Shown here piece by piece: positions 1 through 9,235 of a stretch of 64,000 bases of DNA (positions are counted from its first letter, which is position 1; the number at the start of each line of letters is the position of its first letter). Both the position numbers and the translations under genes were made by a program. The stretch comes from Pseudarthrobacter sp. ATCC 49987 (lineage in GTDB: Bacteria > Actinomycetota > Actinomycetes > Actinomycetales > Micrococcaceae): contig NZ_JAABNS010000003.1 in assembly GCF_009928425.1 (NCBI RefSeq), positions 62,001 through 126,000 on the forward strand, given 5' to 3'. Under the pieces are notes generated by a model, which searched no databases, was not told where the DNA came from, and worked only from the letters and a program-made list of their open reading frames with translations.

Positions 1-50
1 TTGACGTACATCTATCAATCTGTCAGTCTGTATTCAAACGAAGGAGCAAT

Positions 51-821
51 ATGAAAGTGACTGCCATAGGCAACCGAAAGGGCGGGGTGGGCAAGACGTC
101 AGTGACCCTCGGACTTGCCACCGGGCTCCGGCTGATCGGCAAGAAAGTTCTAGTCATCGATCTGGATCCCCAGGCCAACGTCACAGACGCGCTTGAGGGG
201 GCTGGAGAGTTTGACATTTTTGACGTCCTCTACGGCGGGGAGGCCGGTACTCTCGGGCAAGCTATCACCAAGACCTCGTGGGCTGGCATTGACCTGATCC
301 CGAGTTCCGAGTCGCTGGCGCGGCTGGAGTCCGAAAGCATAATGACTCCAGAGATGCGGCTCAAGGCTGCCGCTTGGGGTGCAGAGGAACTAGAAGAGTA
401 CGACCACGTCCTCATTGATTTGCCGCCGGCTCTCGGGAGGCTAACCCTGAATGGACTGATCTGGGCTGACCGAGTCTTGGTTGTGACCGAGCCGGCCGCA
501 TTCTCCGTCAAGGGAGTTACTGAATTCCTGGAAACAGTCAAGAAGGTGCAGTCGCTGCCTCACCTGAACCCTGCCCTGGAATTCATCGGCATCATCATCA
601 ACAAAACCAGCTCACCACTGACCGGCGAGCACGCGTTCCAGATCGGCGAACTGGAAGCGGAGTATGGCAGCGACGTGATGGATCCGCACCTGCCCCTTAG
701 GACGGCGATGCAGGATTCCATCAGCAGTAGGGCGCCGCTGACAAAAATCAACAGCAGGGGAGCGGCCATCATGACAGAGAAGTTTGTCGCCCACGCACGG
801 TACTTGGATGGGGAGAAGTAG
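51..821 (+). CDS. parA: ParA-family partition ATPase
   Basis: Plasmid partition ATPase of 256 aa, expected to segregate the replicon on the nucleoid. The deviant Walker A motif KGGVGKT lies at residues 10-16, followed by LVIDLDPQAN around residues 36-45, and the Walker B-like HVLIDLPPALG is near residues 121-131. There is no N-terminal DNA-binding extension, so it resembles the small ParA (type Ib) class that works with a small RHH partner. ATG 51 follows a good ribosome binding site (aaggag at 41-46). The next gene starts directly after the stop codon, so the two form an operon. The ATPase family is certain; the partition role is inferred from the neighbour and the plasmid setting. Confidence 0.93.
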   Translation: MKVTAIGNRKGGVGKTSVTLGLATGLRLIGKKVLVIDLDPQANVTDALEGAGEFDIFDVLYGGEAGTLGQAITKTSWAGIDLIPSSESLARLESESIMTPEMRLKAAAWGAEELEEYDHVLIDLPPALGRLTLNGLIWADRVLVVTEPAAFSVKGVTEFLETVKKVQSLPHLNPALEFIGIIINKTSSPLTGEHAFQIGELEAEYGSDVMDPHLPLRTAMQDSISSRAPLTKINSRGAAIMTEKFVAHARYLDGEK

Positions 822-1142
822 ATGGCCGTCGATAGAAAGTCATCCATTCGAAAGGCGCCAGCCGCCGATGTTGTTGATGTCCTAACGTCTAGAGCGGAAG
901 CACCATCGTTGAGGCCTGATGTGCAGCCCGTTGTCGAAGCGCGGTCGGCCCAGGCAAATCTCGAGCCTGTTGGTACGAGGGGGCCGGGCCCGGGCCGGCC
1001 GAGAGGCAAGAGAAGGATGGAGCCGTTTTCATCCAAGATCGAGATCGGCCTCCGCGACGAAATGGATGCTTACATCGAGGAATACGGAATCACGATTACA
1101 GACTTCCTTGATGAAGCGATACGAGATCGTCTAAAAAAATAA
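822..1142 (+). CDS. Small DNA-binding partition partner, ribbon-helix-helix-like
   Basis: A 106-aa protein starting at the base after the parA stop, with ggggagaag as ribosome binding site inside the parA end. The first 70 residues are polar and proline/arginine rich, including a GPGPGRPRGKRR stretch that looks disordered and basic. The C-terminal 35 residues (KIEIGLRDEMDAYIEEYGIT to the end) have the strand-helix-helix pattern of RHH proteins. This matches the ParB-analogue partners of small ParA proteins, which bind a centromere and repress the operon. No exact family was recognised. The palindrome immediately downstream is a plausible binding site. Confidence 0.7.
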   Translation: MAVDRKSSIRKAPAADVVDVLTSRAEAPSLRPDVQPVVEARSAQANLEPVGTRGPGPGRPRGKRRMEPFSSKIEIGLRDEMDAYIEEYGITITDFLDEAIRDRLKK

Positions 1143-1160
1143 TTCCGTCTAGACAGAATT
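1141..1160. repeat. Near-perfect 20-bp palindrome after the par genes
   Basis: aattccgtct followed by agacagaatt is an inverted repeat with one mismatched pair. It overlaps the stop codon of the RHH-like gene. It could be a centromere or operator half-site for that protein, or a small terminator stem; there is no T tract, which favours a protein-binding site. Confidence 0.4.
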
Positions 1161-1266
1161 ATCAACCCAAGGTCGCCGCGCTGCCGATCCGCGCATCGTG
1201 GAAGGCAATGCACCTTCAACTCGACTACCGTGAATACTGAAATATTTTCAGTAGAGGGGGTCGGTC

Positions 1267-4200
1267 ATGGCAGGGCGTAAGAAGCAAGTAGATGGTCAGC
1301 TGAGCTTTGAGGCTCTGTGGGCGGCACCAGAGGAGGATCGTGATGAACAAGTACGGCAGGCAGGCTCAGGAAGCCTGGAAGGCAGCAAGTCCGACGCGCT
1401 ACAGCCAGATCCAGGACCCGGAGGACTTCTTCACCAAGCTGGGGGAGGAAGCCCAGGCACAGGTGGACGGGCTGCTGCTGAAGACCGCGGGACCGGACCC
1501 GCAGGGGGAGGGCTATCTGGAGAAGGTCGGCCGGTTGAACGCGGCACGGAACCAGGCCGAGGAAATCGTCCGTTACGAACTGCTCTCGCCACCGGAGACG
1601 GCGGACGAGGAGGACGAGTACGTGAACCCGAGTATCCAGGAACACCTGGAGTTTATGGCCGAGGTGCAGAAGCTCAGGGAACAACTCTAGCCACCGATCC
1701 CGACAGGTTCCGCCCCTCATCCCAAGACGACCTGGCACCATCGGGTGCCCGCAGCCGCATCCGGGCGAACCTAGCAGCCCTTGAAGTACTGCGGACGCTG
1801 CAGAGCGGGAACCGCCAGGCCACGGAGGCCGAGAAAGCGTCACTGGCACGGTGGGGGAGTTGGGGAGCCCAGGGCGTCTTCCAAATCTTCGATGAGTCCC
1901 GCGAGGAATACGCGGGAGACCGTGAGCATCTTCGCAGCCTCCTGAGCGAGGTCGAATACGATGCGGCCCGCAGGACAACGATCAACGCCCACTACACGGA
2001 CGCCGCCTACGTGCAGGCCATGTGGTCCACCGTCCAGGAGCTTGGCTTCACCGGGGGCACTGTCCTGGAACCGGGATCCGGTGTGGGAACCTTCATGGGC
2101 TTCGCCCCGGACGCCGCCGAGATGACCGGTGTGGAGCTGGATCCGACCACCGCGGCCATCTCCCAGGCCCTTTACCCCGAGGCCACCGTCCGCGCTGAGT
2201 CCTTTGCCGATACCAAGCTGCCGACCGGGCACTTCGACCTGGCTATCGGCAATGTGCCGTTTGCGAACGTCACCCTGCACGATCCCCGCCACAACGCCGG
2301 CGGCCACTCAATCCACAACCACTTCATCCTCAAGTCCCTGGAACTGACCCGCCCGGACGGCATGGTCGCGGTGCTGACGTCCAGCTTCACCCTGGACGGA
2401 ACGGACCCCTCAGCCCGCCGGGAAATGAACCAGCTGGCTGACCTCGTGGGCGCCGTCCGGCTGCCCACCGGCTCACACCGCAAGGCAGCCGGCACCGATG
2501 CCATGACGGACCTGCTGATCTTCCGCCGCCGGGAAACCCGGCAGGAACCGGCCTCCACCCTCTGGGAAACCGTCACCGCCCGCCAGATCGACGGGACCAT
2601 TACCCGCCTGAACTCCTACTTCGATGAATACCCCGAACGCCTCCTTGGCGAGCTGCACGTCAGCCACGCCATGTACGGGGCCGAAACCCTGCAGCTGACC
2701 ACCGATGATCTTTCGACCGTCCCGGACCGCCTGAACGCAGCGCTGGCCGACGTCGTACGCGAGGCCCGGACCGCCGGGATGGTGATGACCGGGCGGACCG
2801 CTGACCAGGAACGCCAGCGGGCGGCCTATGTTCCGGCGGCCGCCCACGAGTGGGACGGCCACATCAGCGCCGCCGACAACGGCTTCACCGTTGTCGAGAA
2901 AGGCTCACACACCGAACTCGCCGTGCCCAAGACCCAGGCCGCTGAACTCCGGGCTCTGCTGGGGCTGCGCGACCGCGCCCGGCAGCTGCTCACCGCAGAG
3001 GCCGAAAGCCGCGAGGACACCGCCGGCATTGACGGACTCCGTGAGGACCTGAAGAGCGCCTACGACCGGTACGCGGAAACCTACGGGCCGATCAACCGCT
3101 ACACGCTCCGGAACACAGGGCGCGTGGATGAAGAGACGCAGGAGCCCATCCAGGCCCGCATGACGCCCAAGGCAGTCACTATCGTCTCCCGGGACCCGTT
3201 CGGTCCTTTGGTGATGGCGTTGGAAAACTTCGATGAAGCCACGCAGACCGCTTCACCGGCTGCCCTGCTTTCGACCCGTCAGGTCCAACCGCGCCGACCG
3301 GTCCTTGGCGTGGACACCGCAGAAGAAGCGCTCACCGTCACCCTCGACACCGTGGGCGAGGTTGACCTGGACTATGCAGCGTCCCTGTTGGGCATCAGCG
3401 CTGCTGACGCCCGGGCCGCCCTGGGGGAGAGCATCTACCAGATCCCCGGCGCCGAAGAGACTTTCCAGACCCGGGCCGAATACCTGTCCGGGAACGTGCG
3501 GGAGAAGCTGGAAGTGGCCCAGGCGGCCGCGCTCTCCGATGACCGGTTCGCCGTCAACGTCCGGGACCTCACCTCGGCCATGCCGGAACCGCTGCGCATG
3601 GATGAGGTGGAAGCCCGCCTCGGTGCGGTCTGGATCGACGCCGGCACGCACCAGGAGTTTGTCCGGGAAATCCTGAACGATCCCTACGCCACCGTCTCCA
3701 ACGCCGCCGGCTCCATGTGGGACGTCAAAGCCAACCGCCACACCCTGGCCGCCACCAGCAACTGGGGCACGCAGCGGATGCCGGCCTCCGATGTCCTCAA
3801 ACAGGTCCTGGAGCAGCGCCCCGTGCGGGTCACGGACGAGGGCGCGGACAAGCGCCGCATCCTGAACCCCACCGAGACCGCAGCGGCCCAGGAAAAAGCC
3901 CAGCTGTTGCAGGAGCGATTCAGCGAATGGGTGTGGGAAGAACCCGAACGGGCCACCCGTCTCATTGACGAGTACAACCGCCGCTTCAATTCCATCGTGC
4001 TGCGCGACTACAGCACCGAGGGGGAGCGGCTGACCCTGCCGGGAATGGCCAAGGACTTCTCCCCGCGCCCTCACCAGCGCGCGGCCGTGGCCCGGATGCT
4101 CTCCGAGCCTGCCGTGGGCCTGTTCCACCAGGTCGGGGCGGGAAAGACCGCCGAGATGGTCATGGGCGTGATGGAACTGCGCCGGCTGGGTATGGTCAAC

Positions 4201-6741
4201 AAGCCCGCCGTCGTGATCCCCAACCACATGCTCGAACAGTTCGCCCGCGAATGGCTGCAGATCTACCCGCAGGCCCGCATCCTCGCAGCATCCTCGAGTG
4301 ACCTTGCCGGGGATAAGCGCCGGCAGTTCGTGGCCCGCGCGGCCGCCAACGAGTGGGACGCCGTGGTCATGACCCGCACCGCGTTCCAGCGCGTGAGCCT
4401 CAGCCCAGAAGCTGAAGCCTCGTACATGAGGGCCGAAGTCGCCCAGGCGCGGGCCGAGCTGGAAGCAGTCAGGGACAGCGGCCAGGACAACGGCCAGCCC
4501 AGCGCGAGTATCGTCAAACGGCTCGAAAAGGTGGTCCTGGGACGGGAAGAACGCCTCAAAGCCAAGCTCGATACCCCCGCCGATCCGGGCATCAGCTTCG
4601 AGGAAACCGGCATTGACTACCTCGTGGTGGACGAGCTGCACGACTACAAGAACCTGGAGACGCCCAGCAACATCCCCGGCGCCGGCATCCAGGGCTCCAA
4701 CCGTGCATCGGACCTGCACATGAAGACAGAGTTCCTGCGCCAGCGCGAGGGCCGGCGCGTGATCACCGGAGCCACAGCGACACCTATCGCCAACTCCGTC
4801 ACGGAAATGTACGTCATGCAGCGCTACCTCCGCCCGGACCTGCTCCAGGCTGCCGGAATCCAGGACTTCAACACCTGGGCCGCGACCTTCGGGCAGGTTG
4901 TCGAGGAAATGGAACTCTCCGTCGCCGGCGGTGACCGGTTCAAACTCAAGAGCCGGTTCGCGAAATTCCAGAACGTCCCCGAGCTGCTGAAAATGTTCCA
5001 CACCTTCGCGGACGTGAAGACCGCCGAGGACCTGAAGCTCCCCGTCCCGGAGCTCGCCGCACGCGACGGGGACGGGCTGCGGCAGCCGAACACGCTCACC
5101 GTGGAACCCAGCCCCGAGCTGCGGGAGTACATCCAGGACATCGGGCAGCGGGTGGACCGCATCCAGCAAAAGCTCGTGGACGCCGAGGAAGACAACATGC
5201 TCAAAGTCTCCTCAGACGGCCGCAAAGCCGCCCTGGACATGAGACTCGTTGACCCCGCACTGTCCCAGCAGGGACCGACCAAGATCAGCGCCACCGCTGA
5301 CCTGCTGGCCAGCGTGTACGAAGAACACAAAGACCGCATCTACACCGACCCGAAAACCGGGGAACCGGACCCCGTGCCCGGAGCCCTGCAACTGGTGTTC
5401 TGCGACTTCGGCACACCGTCTGACCGGTGGAACGTCTACGGCGAACTCAAAGACCAGCTTCGCCGCCGCGGCGTGCCCGAACACATGGTCAGGTTCATCC
5501 ACGAAGCCAAGAACGACACCGAGAAAGGCCGGCTCTTTGCCGCCGCCCGATCCGGCCAGATCGCCGTGCTCATGGGATCGACCTCAAAAATGGGTGTCGG
5601 CACCAACATTCAAAAACGCGCCGTGCACCTGGTGGACATGGACGCGCCCTGGCGGCCCTCCGACGTCGAACAACGCCACGGCCGCATTCTGCGCCAAGGC
5701 AACCAGAACCCCGAGGTCCGCATCTCCCAGGTAGTTACCAAGGAATCCTTCGATTCCTTCATGTGGCAGGGACTTGAACGAAAGTCCCGGTTCATCAACC
5801 AGATCATGCGCGGGCGCCTGGACGTGCGCGAAATCGAGGACATCGGGGACAACACACTGAACTTCGCCCAGGCCAAAGCCATCACCAGCGGCAACCCGCT
5901 GGTGCTGGAGAAGGCCGTCGCCGACCAGGAACTGGCCCGTCTGAGCCGCCTTGACCGGGCCTACAACCGGAACATGGTTGCTGTCGCCCACACCAAACGC
6001 GGTGAACAATCGGCGGCCGAGGCCGCCGCGCAGGACCTGCCCCTGATCCGGGCAGCAGCGGCGCGGACTCTCGACACCACGGCGGATGCCTTCAAAGCCA
6101 CCATCGACGGGAAGTCCCTCGACAACCGCGGGGACGCGGCCGAGACGCTCCGCGCATGGGCCGGCAAGCACGGCCAACGGCTCATGAACCTCTACGGCTA
6201 CGACGAACTCGGAACCATTGCCACCCTCGGCGGCCACGAACTCCGTGCCCGCCTCATGCCGGCCCGGGACCTTGACCGGGCAACCGTCGAAGTACGCATC
6301 GAAGGAGTGCCCCGGGCAACCACACAAATAGCGCGCCGCAGCCTGCTGTCCGCCGATCTAGGCACCATCCGGCAACTCGAAAACAGAGTCTCTTCGCTCC
6401 CAAAGCTCGCAGCCGACGTCGAAGCACGACGCCAGGAAGCACTCTCCCATGGCGCACAAGCAGAGAAGGCTTTGGCAGAACCGTTCAAGCACGCCGACGC
6501 GCTCAAAGCAGCCCAGGCAGACTCGGCACGGATCAACCAGCTCATGGCCGACGCCGCAAAACCGGAAGAACCGGCACAGCCAGAACCCCCGGCTGAAGTC
6601 GACCCCCGCATGGAAAAGATGCAACGGCTCATGAACGCCTCATTCCCGCCACAACCACGCACCGCAGCCGCCACCGCCACAACCGCCCCACCCAGGACCC
6701 CGGACCAGCGCCGCCAGCAACAAACCGAATACGGGCGTTAA
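1267..6741 (+). CDS. DarB-like N6-adenine methyltransferase/SNF2 helicase, giant plasmid protein
   Basis: A 1824-residue reading frame of the methylase-helicase family to which phage P1 DarB belongs. The conserved part starts near residue 145 (FRPSSQDDLAPSG). Methyltransferase motif I (VLEPGSGVGTF) is near residue 266 and a motif IV variant GNVPF near 326. The helicase half has Walker A QVGAGKT near 955-961, DELHDYKNL near 1121, GATATPIANS and a C-terminal helicase domain ending RHGRILRQGN. Only ATG 1267 (ribosome binding site gaggggg) opens this frame: no ATG, GTG or TTG occurs in frame between it and GTG 2011. Residues 26-140 are glycine/arginine-rich, as expected of the shadow of the small gene at 1343-1690. 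The true N-terminus is therefore uncertain; frameshifting or a mutated start is possible. Likely role: protecting or processing transferred DNA. Confidence 0.85.
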   Translation: MAGRKKQVDGQLSFEALWAAPEEDRDEQVRQAGSGSLEGSKSDALQPDPGPGGLLHQAGGGSPGTGGRAAAEDRGTGPAGGGLSGEGRPVERGTEPGRGNRPLRTALATGDGGRGGRVREPEYPGTPGVYGRGAEAQGTTLATDPDRFRPSSQDDLAPSGARSRIRANLAALEVLRTLQSGNRQATEAEKASLARWGSWGAQGVFQIFDESREEYAGDREHLRSLLSEVEYDAARRTTINAHYTDAAYVQAMWSTVQELGFTGGTVLEPGSGVGTFMGFAPDAAEMTGVELDPTTAAISQALYPEATVRAESFADTKLPTGHFDLAIGNVPFANVTLHDPRHNAGGHSIHNHFILKSLELTRPDGMVAVLTSSFTLDGTDPSARREMNQLADLVGAVRLPTGSHRKAAGTDAMTDLLIFRRRETRQEPASTLWETVTARQIDGTITRLNSYFDEYPERLLGELHVSHAMYGAETLQLTTDDLSTVPDRLNAALADVVREARTAGMVMTGRTADQERQRAAYVPAAAHEWDGHISAADNGFTVVEKGSHTELAVPKTQAAELRALLGLRDRARQLLTAEAESREDTAGIDGLREDLKSAYDRYAETYGPINRYTLRNTGRVDEETQEPIQARMTPKAVTIVSRDPFGPLVMALENFDEATQTASPAALLSTRQVQPRRPVLGVDTAEEALTVTLDTVGEVDLDYAASLLGISAADARAALGESIYQIPGAEETFQTRAEYLSGNVREKLEVAQAAALSDDRFAVNVRDLTSAMPEPLRMDEVEARLGAVWIDAGTHQEFVREILNDPYATVSNAAGSMWDVKANRHTLAATSNWGTQRMPASDVLKQVLEQRPVRVTDEGADKRRILNPTETAAAQEKAQLLQERFSEWVWEEPERATRLIDEYNRRFNSIVLRDYSTEGERLTLPGMAKDFSPRPHQRAAVARMLSEPAVGLFHQVGAGKTAEMVMGVMELRRLGMVNKPAVVIPNHMLEQFAREWLQIYPQARILAASSSDLAGDKRRQFVARAAANEWDAVVMTRTAFQRVSLSPEAEASYMRAEVAQARAELEAVRDSGQDNGQPSASIVKRLEKVVLGREERLKAKLDTPADPGISFEETGIDYLVVDELHDYKNLETPSNIPGAGIQGSNRASDLHMKTEFLRQREGRRVITGATATPIANSVTEMYVMQRYLRPDLLQAAGIQDFNTWAATFGQVVEEMELSVAGGDRFKLKSRFAKFQNVPELLKMFHTFADVKTAEDLKLPVPELAARDGDGLRQPNTLTVEPSPELREYIQDIGQRVDRIQQKLVDAEEDNMLKVSSDGRKAALDMRLVDPALSQQGPTKISATADLLASVYEEHKDRIYTDPKTGEPDPVPGALQLVFCDFGTPSDRWNVYGELKDQLRRRGVPEHMVRFIHEAKNDTEKGRLFAAARSGQIAVLMGSTSKMGVGTNIQKRAVHLVDMDAPWRPSDVEQRHGRILRQGNQNPEVRISQVVTKESFDSFMWQGLERKSRFINQIMRGRLDVREIEDIGDNTLNFAQAKAITSGNPLVLEKAVADQELARLSRLDRAYNRNMVAVAHTKRGEQSAAEAAAQDLPLIRAAAARTLDTTADAFKATIDGKSLDNRGDAAETLRAWAGKHGQRLMNLYGYDELGTIATLGGHELRARLMPARDLDRATVEVRIEGVPRATTQIARRSLLSADLGTIRQLENRVSSLPKLAADVEARRQEALSHGAQAEKALAEPFKHADALKAAQADSARINQLMADAAKPEEPAQPEPPAEVDPRMEKMQRLMNASFPPQPRTAAATATTAPPRTPDQRRQQQTEYGR
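1343..1690 (+). CDS. Small conserved plasmid protein nested in the helicase frame
   Basis: A 115-aa protein beginning MNKYGRQAQEAWKAASPTRY, in a different frame from the long methylase-helicase frame that spans it. It has an excellent ribosome binding site (aggagg at 1331-1336), ordinary amino-acid composition and typical high GC at third codon positions, whereas the overlapping frame is low-complexity. The pattern (YSQIQDPEDFF, LGEEAQ, GEGYLEKVGRLN) resembles a small protein commonly encoded just before this helicase on actinobacterial mobile elements. Its function is unknown. The stop at 1688-1690 lies just before the conserved helicase body begins. Confidence 0.75.
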   Translation: MNKYGRQAQEAWKAASPTRYSQIQDPEDFFTKLGEEAQAQVDGLLLKTAGPDPQGEGYLEKVGRLNAARNQAEEIVRYELLSPPETADEEDEYVNPSIQEHLEFMAEVQKLREQL

Positions 6742-7310
6742 GGGGAGTGTCCGTTTAACGGTGGATCCACGGTTGGCATTTAGTTGATTGTTCCGTCGAA
6801 GCTGATGGCGAGGGCATTCAGAGCCGGCTTCCACCGTGAGGCCCATCGTGCCCTGCCTTTGCCGGTGGGGTCCAGTGCCCGGGTGGCCAGGTACAGACAC
6901 TTCAGGGCGGCCTGCTCGGTGGGGCACGGAGAAAGCCTTGACAACGCAGAATTTTGCCCCCTCGGCGGCCTAGACCCAGATCACCAGGACTGCCTTCAAG
7001 GTCAACGCCCACGGCAATGTAGGCGGACCGGTTCACCACGTGGTGGCCTCGAGGACCTTGATCACCAACGCGTCCAGATAATGATCGGGTAGATCTCCTC
7101 CAGCGGCCGGTTTTGCGACCTACTCCACGACGGCATCGGTGATATTGGCGATATCGTCTCCTGGGAGAGTTCAGTGCCCAGTGTTCTGGCCAGGTGCAAA
7201 CCACCGCGGGCGAGCTCATTCCTCTCGCCCTTGGGCTGGGAACACATCAGACCGGCGACTACACCTGGCCACGCGCCAACCAACATCAAACCCCGCAAAT
7301 ACATGCCACT
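6742..7310 (-). mobile_element. Decayed IS256-family element
   Basis: The element starts directly after the helicase stop. ggggagtgtccgtttaacgg at 6742-6761 resembles the terminal inverted repeat of actinobacterial IS256-family elements. The other end was not located with certainty. Only the transposase C-terminus and part of its catalytic centre remain, so the element is immobile. Confidence 0.65.
6780..7304 (-). pseudogene. IS256-family transposase remnant
   Basis: Reading leftwards, fragments match a mutator/IS256 transposase. There is a degraded stretch with QNRPLEEIYPIII, then (in another frame) NRSAYIAVGVDLEG, the region of the first catalytic aspartate. A large internal segment is missing. 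The C-terminus PTEQAALKCLYLATRALDPT continuing to RWKPALNALAISFDGTIN and a stop at 6780-6782 is intact. Several frameshifts and a central deletion separate the pieces, so no working transposase can be made. Confidence 0.7.
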
Positions 7311-7371
7311 ACGACGCCCGGCAAAACCTTAGCGTCGGATATTTAACTTTTTCACAAGCCACCCCAATCCC

Positions 7372-7496
7372 TTACCCGCCCAGTGCGGCAATGCTTTTCA
7401 GGTCAGCCTGAATCCCTCGCCGCCGGTCGGGTCCGTTCCGGCGATGCTGAGGACCCGGGGGACATCGCGCAGGGTCAACGCTTTCAGGAACACCAT
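7372..7496 (-). pseudogene. thiD: Truncated thiD (HMP/HMP-P kinase) fragment
   Basis: Only the first 40 or so codons survive. Translation from ATG 7496 gives [20 protein letters not shown] then TDPTGGEG, the phosphohydroxymethylpyrimidine kinase N-terminus. One base shift later the expected IQADLKSIAALGG follows and then a stop at 7372-7374; nothing beyond resembles ThiD. The ATG lies inside the end of thiE with a perfect aaggagg ribosome binding site in the thiE codons for KEE, so the genes were translationally coupled. Loss of the rest probably accompanied the IS256 insertion next door. Confidence 0.75.
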
Positions 7497-8155
7497 TCCT
7501 CCTTCAGTTCCTGGGCCGCTGCCTGGGGATCATCGGCTGCGCAGACAGCAGAGACGACGGCTACCCCGGCGGCGCCGGCGTTGCGCAGCGGGCGTACGTG
7601 AGCGCTGCTGATGCCGCCGATTGCCACGCAGGGCAGGGTACTTGCCGTAACCAGGGCACCGAATCCGTTAATTCCTAGTGGTGTCGGGTGATCAGCTTTG
7701 GTTGCGGTTGCATGGATGGCGCCGACCCCCAGGTAGTCCACGGTCCCGGCCGGTAGGCGGTGCGCGGCCCGGATCTCGTTGTCGGTTGCCGCGCTTAACC
7801 CGACGATGGCCTCCGGGCCCGCCAGGGTGCGGGCCAACTCAACCGGCACGTCGGACTGGCCGACATGAACTCCGGCCACTTGCGTTCCTGCCGCCCGCGC
7901 CGCCAGGAAAATGTCGACCCGGTCATCAACCAGCACGGGAACTTTATTGCCGACGGATTCCGCGACGGCCTCGAGCAGTTGAAGCAAATCCCGGGCGGGG
8001 GCTTCCTTGTCCCGCACCTGGATCATTGTGGCACCTCCTGCCACCGCCGCGGCAGCAACAGCGGCGACTGTCCTTGAACCGCACTGGCGCGTATCGGTCA
8101 CTAGGTACAGCGGCAGATGCTGTCTGATGTCCGTCCTGAAATTGCGCCAGCTCAT
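7484..8155 (-). CDS. thiE: Thiamine-phosphate synthase ThiE
   Basis: Joins HMP pyrophosphate and thiazole phosphate to make thiamine phosphate. The 223-aa protein is full length for the family. It begins with PLYLVTDT, has the pyrophosphate-binding [13 protein letters not shown] near residues 45-57, HVGQSDVP near 121, [11 protein letters not shown] near 167, and the phosphate-binding [11 protein letters not shown] near 197. Its ATG overlaps the thiM stop (ATGA), and thiD starts within its last codons, so this is a coupled thiM-thiE-thiD salvage operon led by a TPP riboswitch. It appears intact although both partners are damaged. Confidence 0.95.
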   Translation of the reverse strand: MSWRNFRTDIRQHLPLYLVTDTRQCGSRTVAAVAAAAVAGGATMIQVRDKEAPARDLLQLLEAVAESVGNKVPVLVDDRVDIFLAARAAGTQVAGVHVGQSDVPVELARTLAGPEAIVGLSAATDNEIRAAHRLPAGTVDYLGVGAIHATATKADHPTPLGINGFGALVTASTLPCVAIGGISSAHVRPLRNAGAAGVAVVSAVCAADDPQAAAQELKEEWCS

Positions 8156-8996
8156 CGGGTGCTGCCCGGCGAATCCACGGGGCGGAGGCTCAGCCCCGAG
8201 ACGACGTCTTCGGGGGTGATGCCCGCGAGCCGGTCAAGGAATTCCACCGCGAAACTACCGGGACCTTGGGCCCGCTCCGCAGCCTGCTCAGCAGCAATGG
8301 TGTAGACCCCTGTGGCCGCTGTTGCCGCCAGCAGGGGGTCTTCGGTCAGGGAAGCAAAGGCTGCCATCACCGCGCCAAGGGCGCATCCACCACCGGTAAT
8401 CTGGGTCAGCCAGGCGTGCCCGTTGGCTACACCCACGGTTTCCCCGTCAGGGCCCACTATCAGATCCACCGCGCCCGATACCGCCACTGCCGAAGCAGAC
8501 GACATAGCCAAATTTCTCGCAGCCTCCAGGGCATCCGAAGGTGCTTCTGTTGAGTCCACGCCCCCCGGCTTCCGGCACCCACTCCGGCCAGGACGAGAAT
8601 CTCCGAGGCATTGCCGCGGATGATGCGCGGGCCCATCCCGGCAAGCTGGTGCGCCAGCCCGGTACGCACGGACAAGGACCCGATGGCAACCGGATCCAAA
8701 ACCCAGGCAGTCCCGGCAGCATTGGCGGCAGAAACGGCCTCGATCATCGCGATCCGTTGCCCGTGCTGCGGGGTCCCCAGGTTGATCAGGACCCCTGAGG
8801 CCACGGGGGCGAACTGGCTTGCTTCCTCCGGGATATCCACCATGGCCGGAGCGGCACCGATCGCCAGCAGGACATTGGCGGTGAAGTTTGTAACCACAGC
8901 GTTGGTAAGGCACTGCACCAGAGGGCTCCGGACCCTCAATTCTTCAAGCAGCTGAGCACAATCGGACGAGGTATAGCCAATAGCCATCCGCGACAT
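8152..8996 (-). pseudogene. thiM: Hydroxyethylthiazole kinase ThiM, frameshifted
   Basis: Phosphorylates 4-methyl-5-(2-hydroxyethyl)thiazole for salvage. The N-terminal two thirds, from 8996, reads [41 protein letters not shown] and IRGNASEI up to GAGSRG. The remainder ([30 protein letters not shown], the [11 protein letters not shown] catalytic motif) lies in another frame. The switch falls at a run of six C at 8561-8566 (G on the coding strand). All family motifs are otherwise present, so this is either a single-base homopolymer slip, a sequencing error, or phase-variable switching. It is the first gene after the leftward TPP riboswitch. Confidence 0.85.
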
Positions 8997-8998
8997 CC

Positions 8999-9076
8999 CT
9001 TCGCTAGTTCGAACTAGATCAGGTTCAACGGGTGTTTATTCTCAGCTGCATTCATGGGTCGGCAGCACCCCGTGTC
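8999..9076 (-). promoter_or_regulatory. TPP riboswitch for thiM-thiE-thiD
   Basis: Read leftwards, the conserved thi-box elements occur in order: ggggtgctgccgaccc, ctgaga, then cacccgttgaacctgatc, followed by agttcgaactagcgaaggga just before the thiM ATG. The terminal gaaggga also serves as the ribosome binding site, which suggests translational control by sequestration when thiamine pyrophosphate is bound. Confidence 0.92.
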
Positions 9077-9189
9077 ACTGCTGCTACCTTAGCGGTTCGT
9101 TGCAAGAACCAGGGAACGAACCGAACCGGCTGACAGCACCCGGTTTCGGTTTCGTGCCCGCGGAAGTAGTGGACACAAGTGGGCGGATG

Positions 9190-9218
9190 TTGAGCGCCGG
9201 GACCAGCGCGACTACAGT
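9190..9218 (+). promoter_or_regulatory. Candidate promoter for the symporter-luxE-luxC-SDR operon
   Basis: ttgagc (9190-9195) and tacagt (9213-9218) are separated by 17 bp and lie about 20 bp upstream of the rightward TPP riboswitch. This is a reasonable sigma-70-type match, judged by eye. Confidence 0.45.
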
Positions 9219-9235
9219 CGAATGCTGTAGAGCGG

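Noticed and set aside
3253..5169. A 638-codon open frame antisense to the methylase-helicase
   Set aside because: It is the high-GC mirror of a real gene: histidine-, glycine- and aspartate-rich and without any domain.
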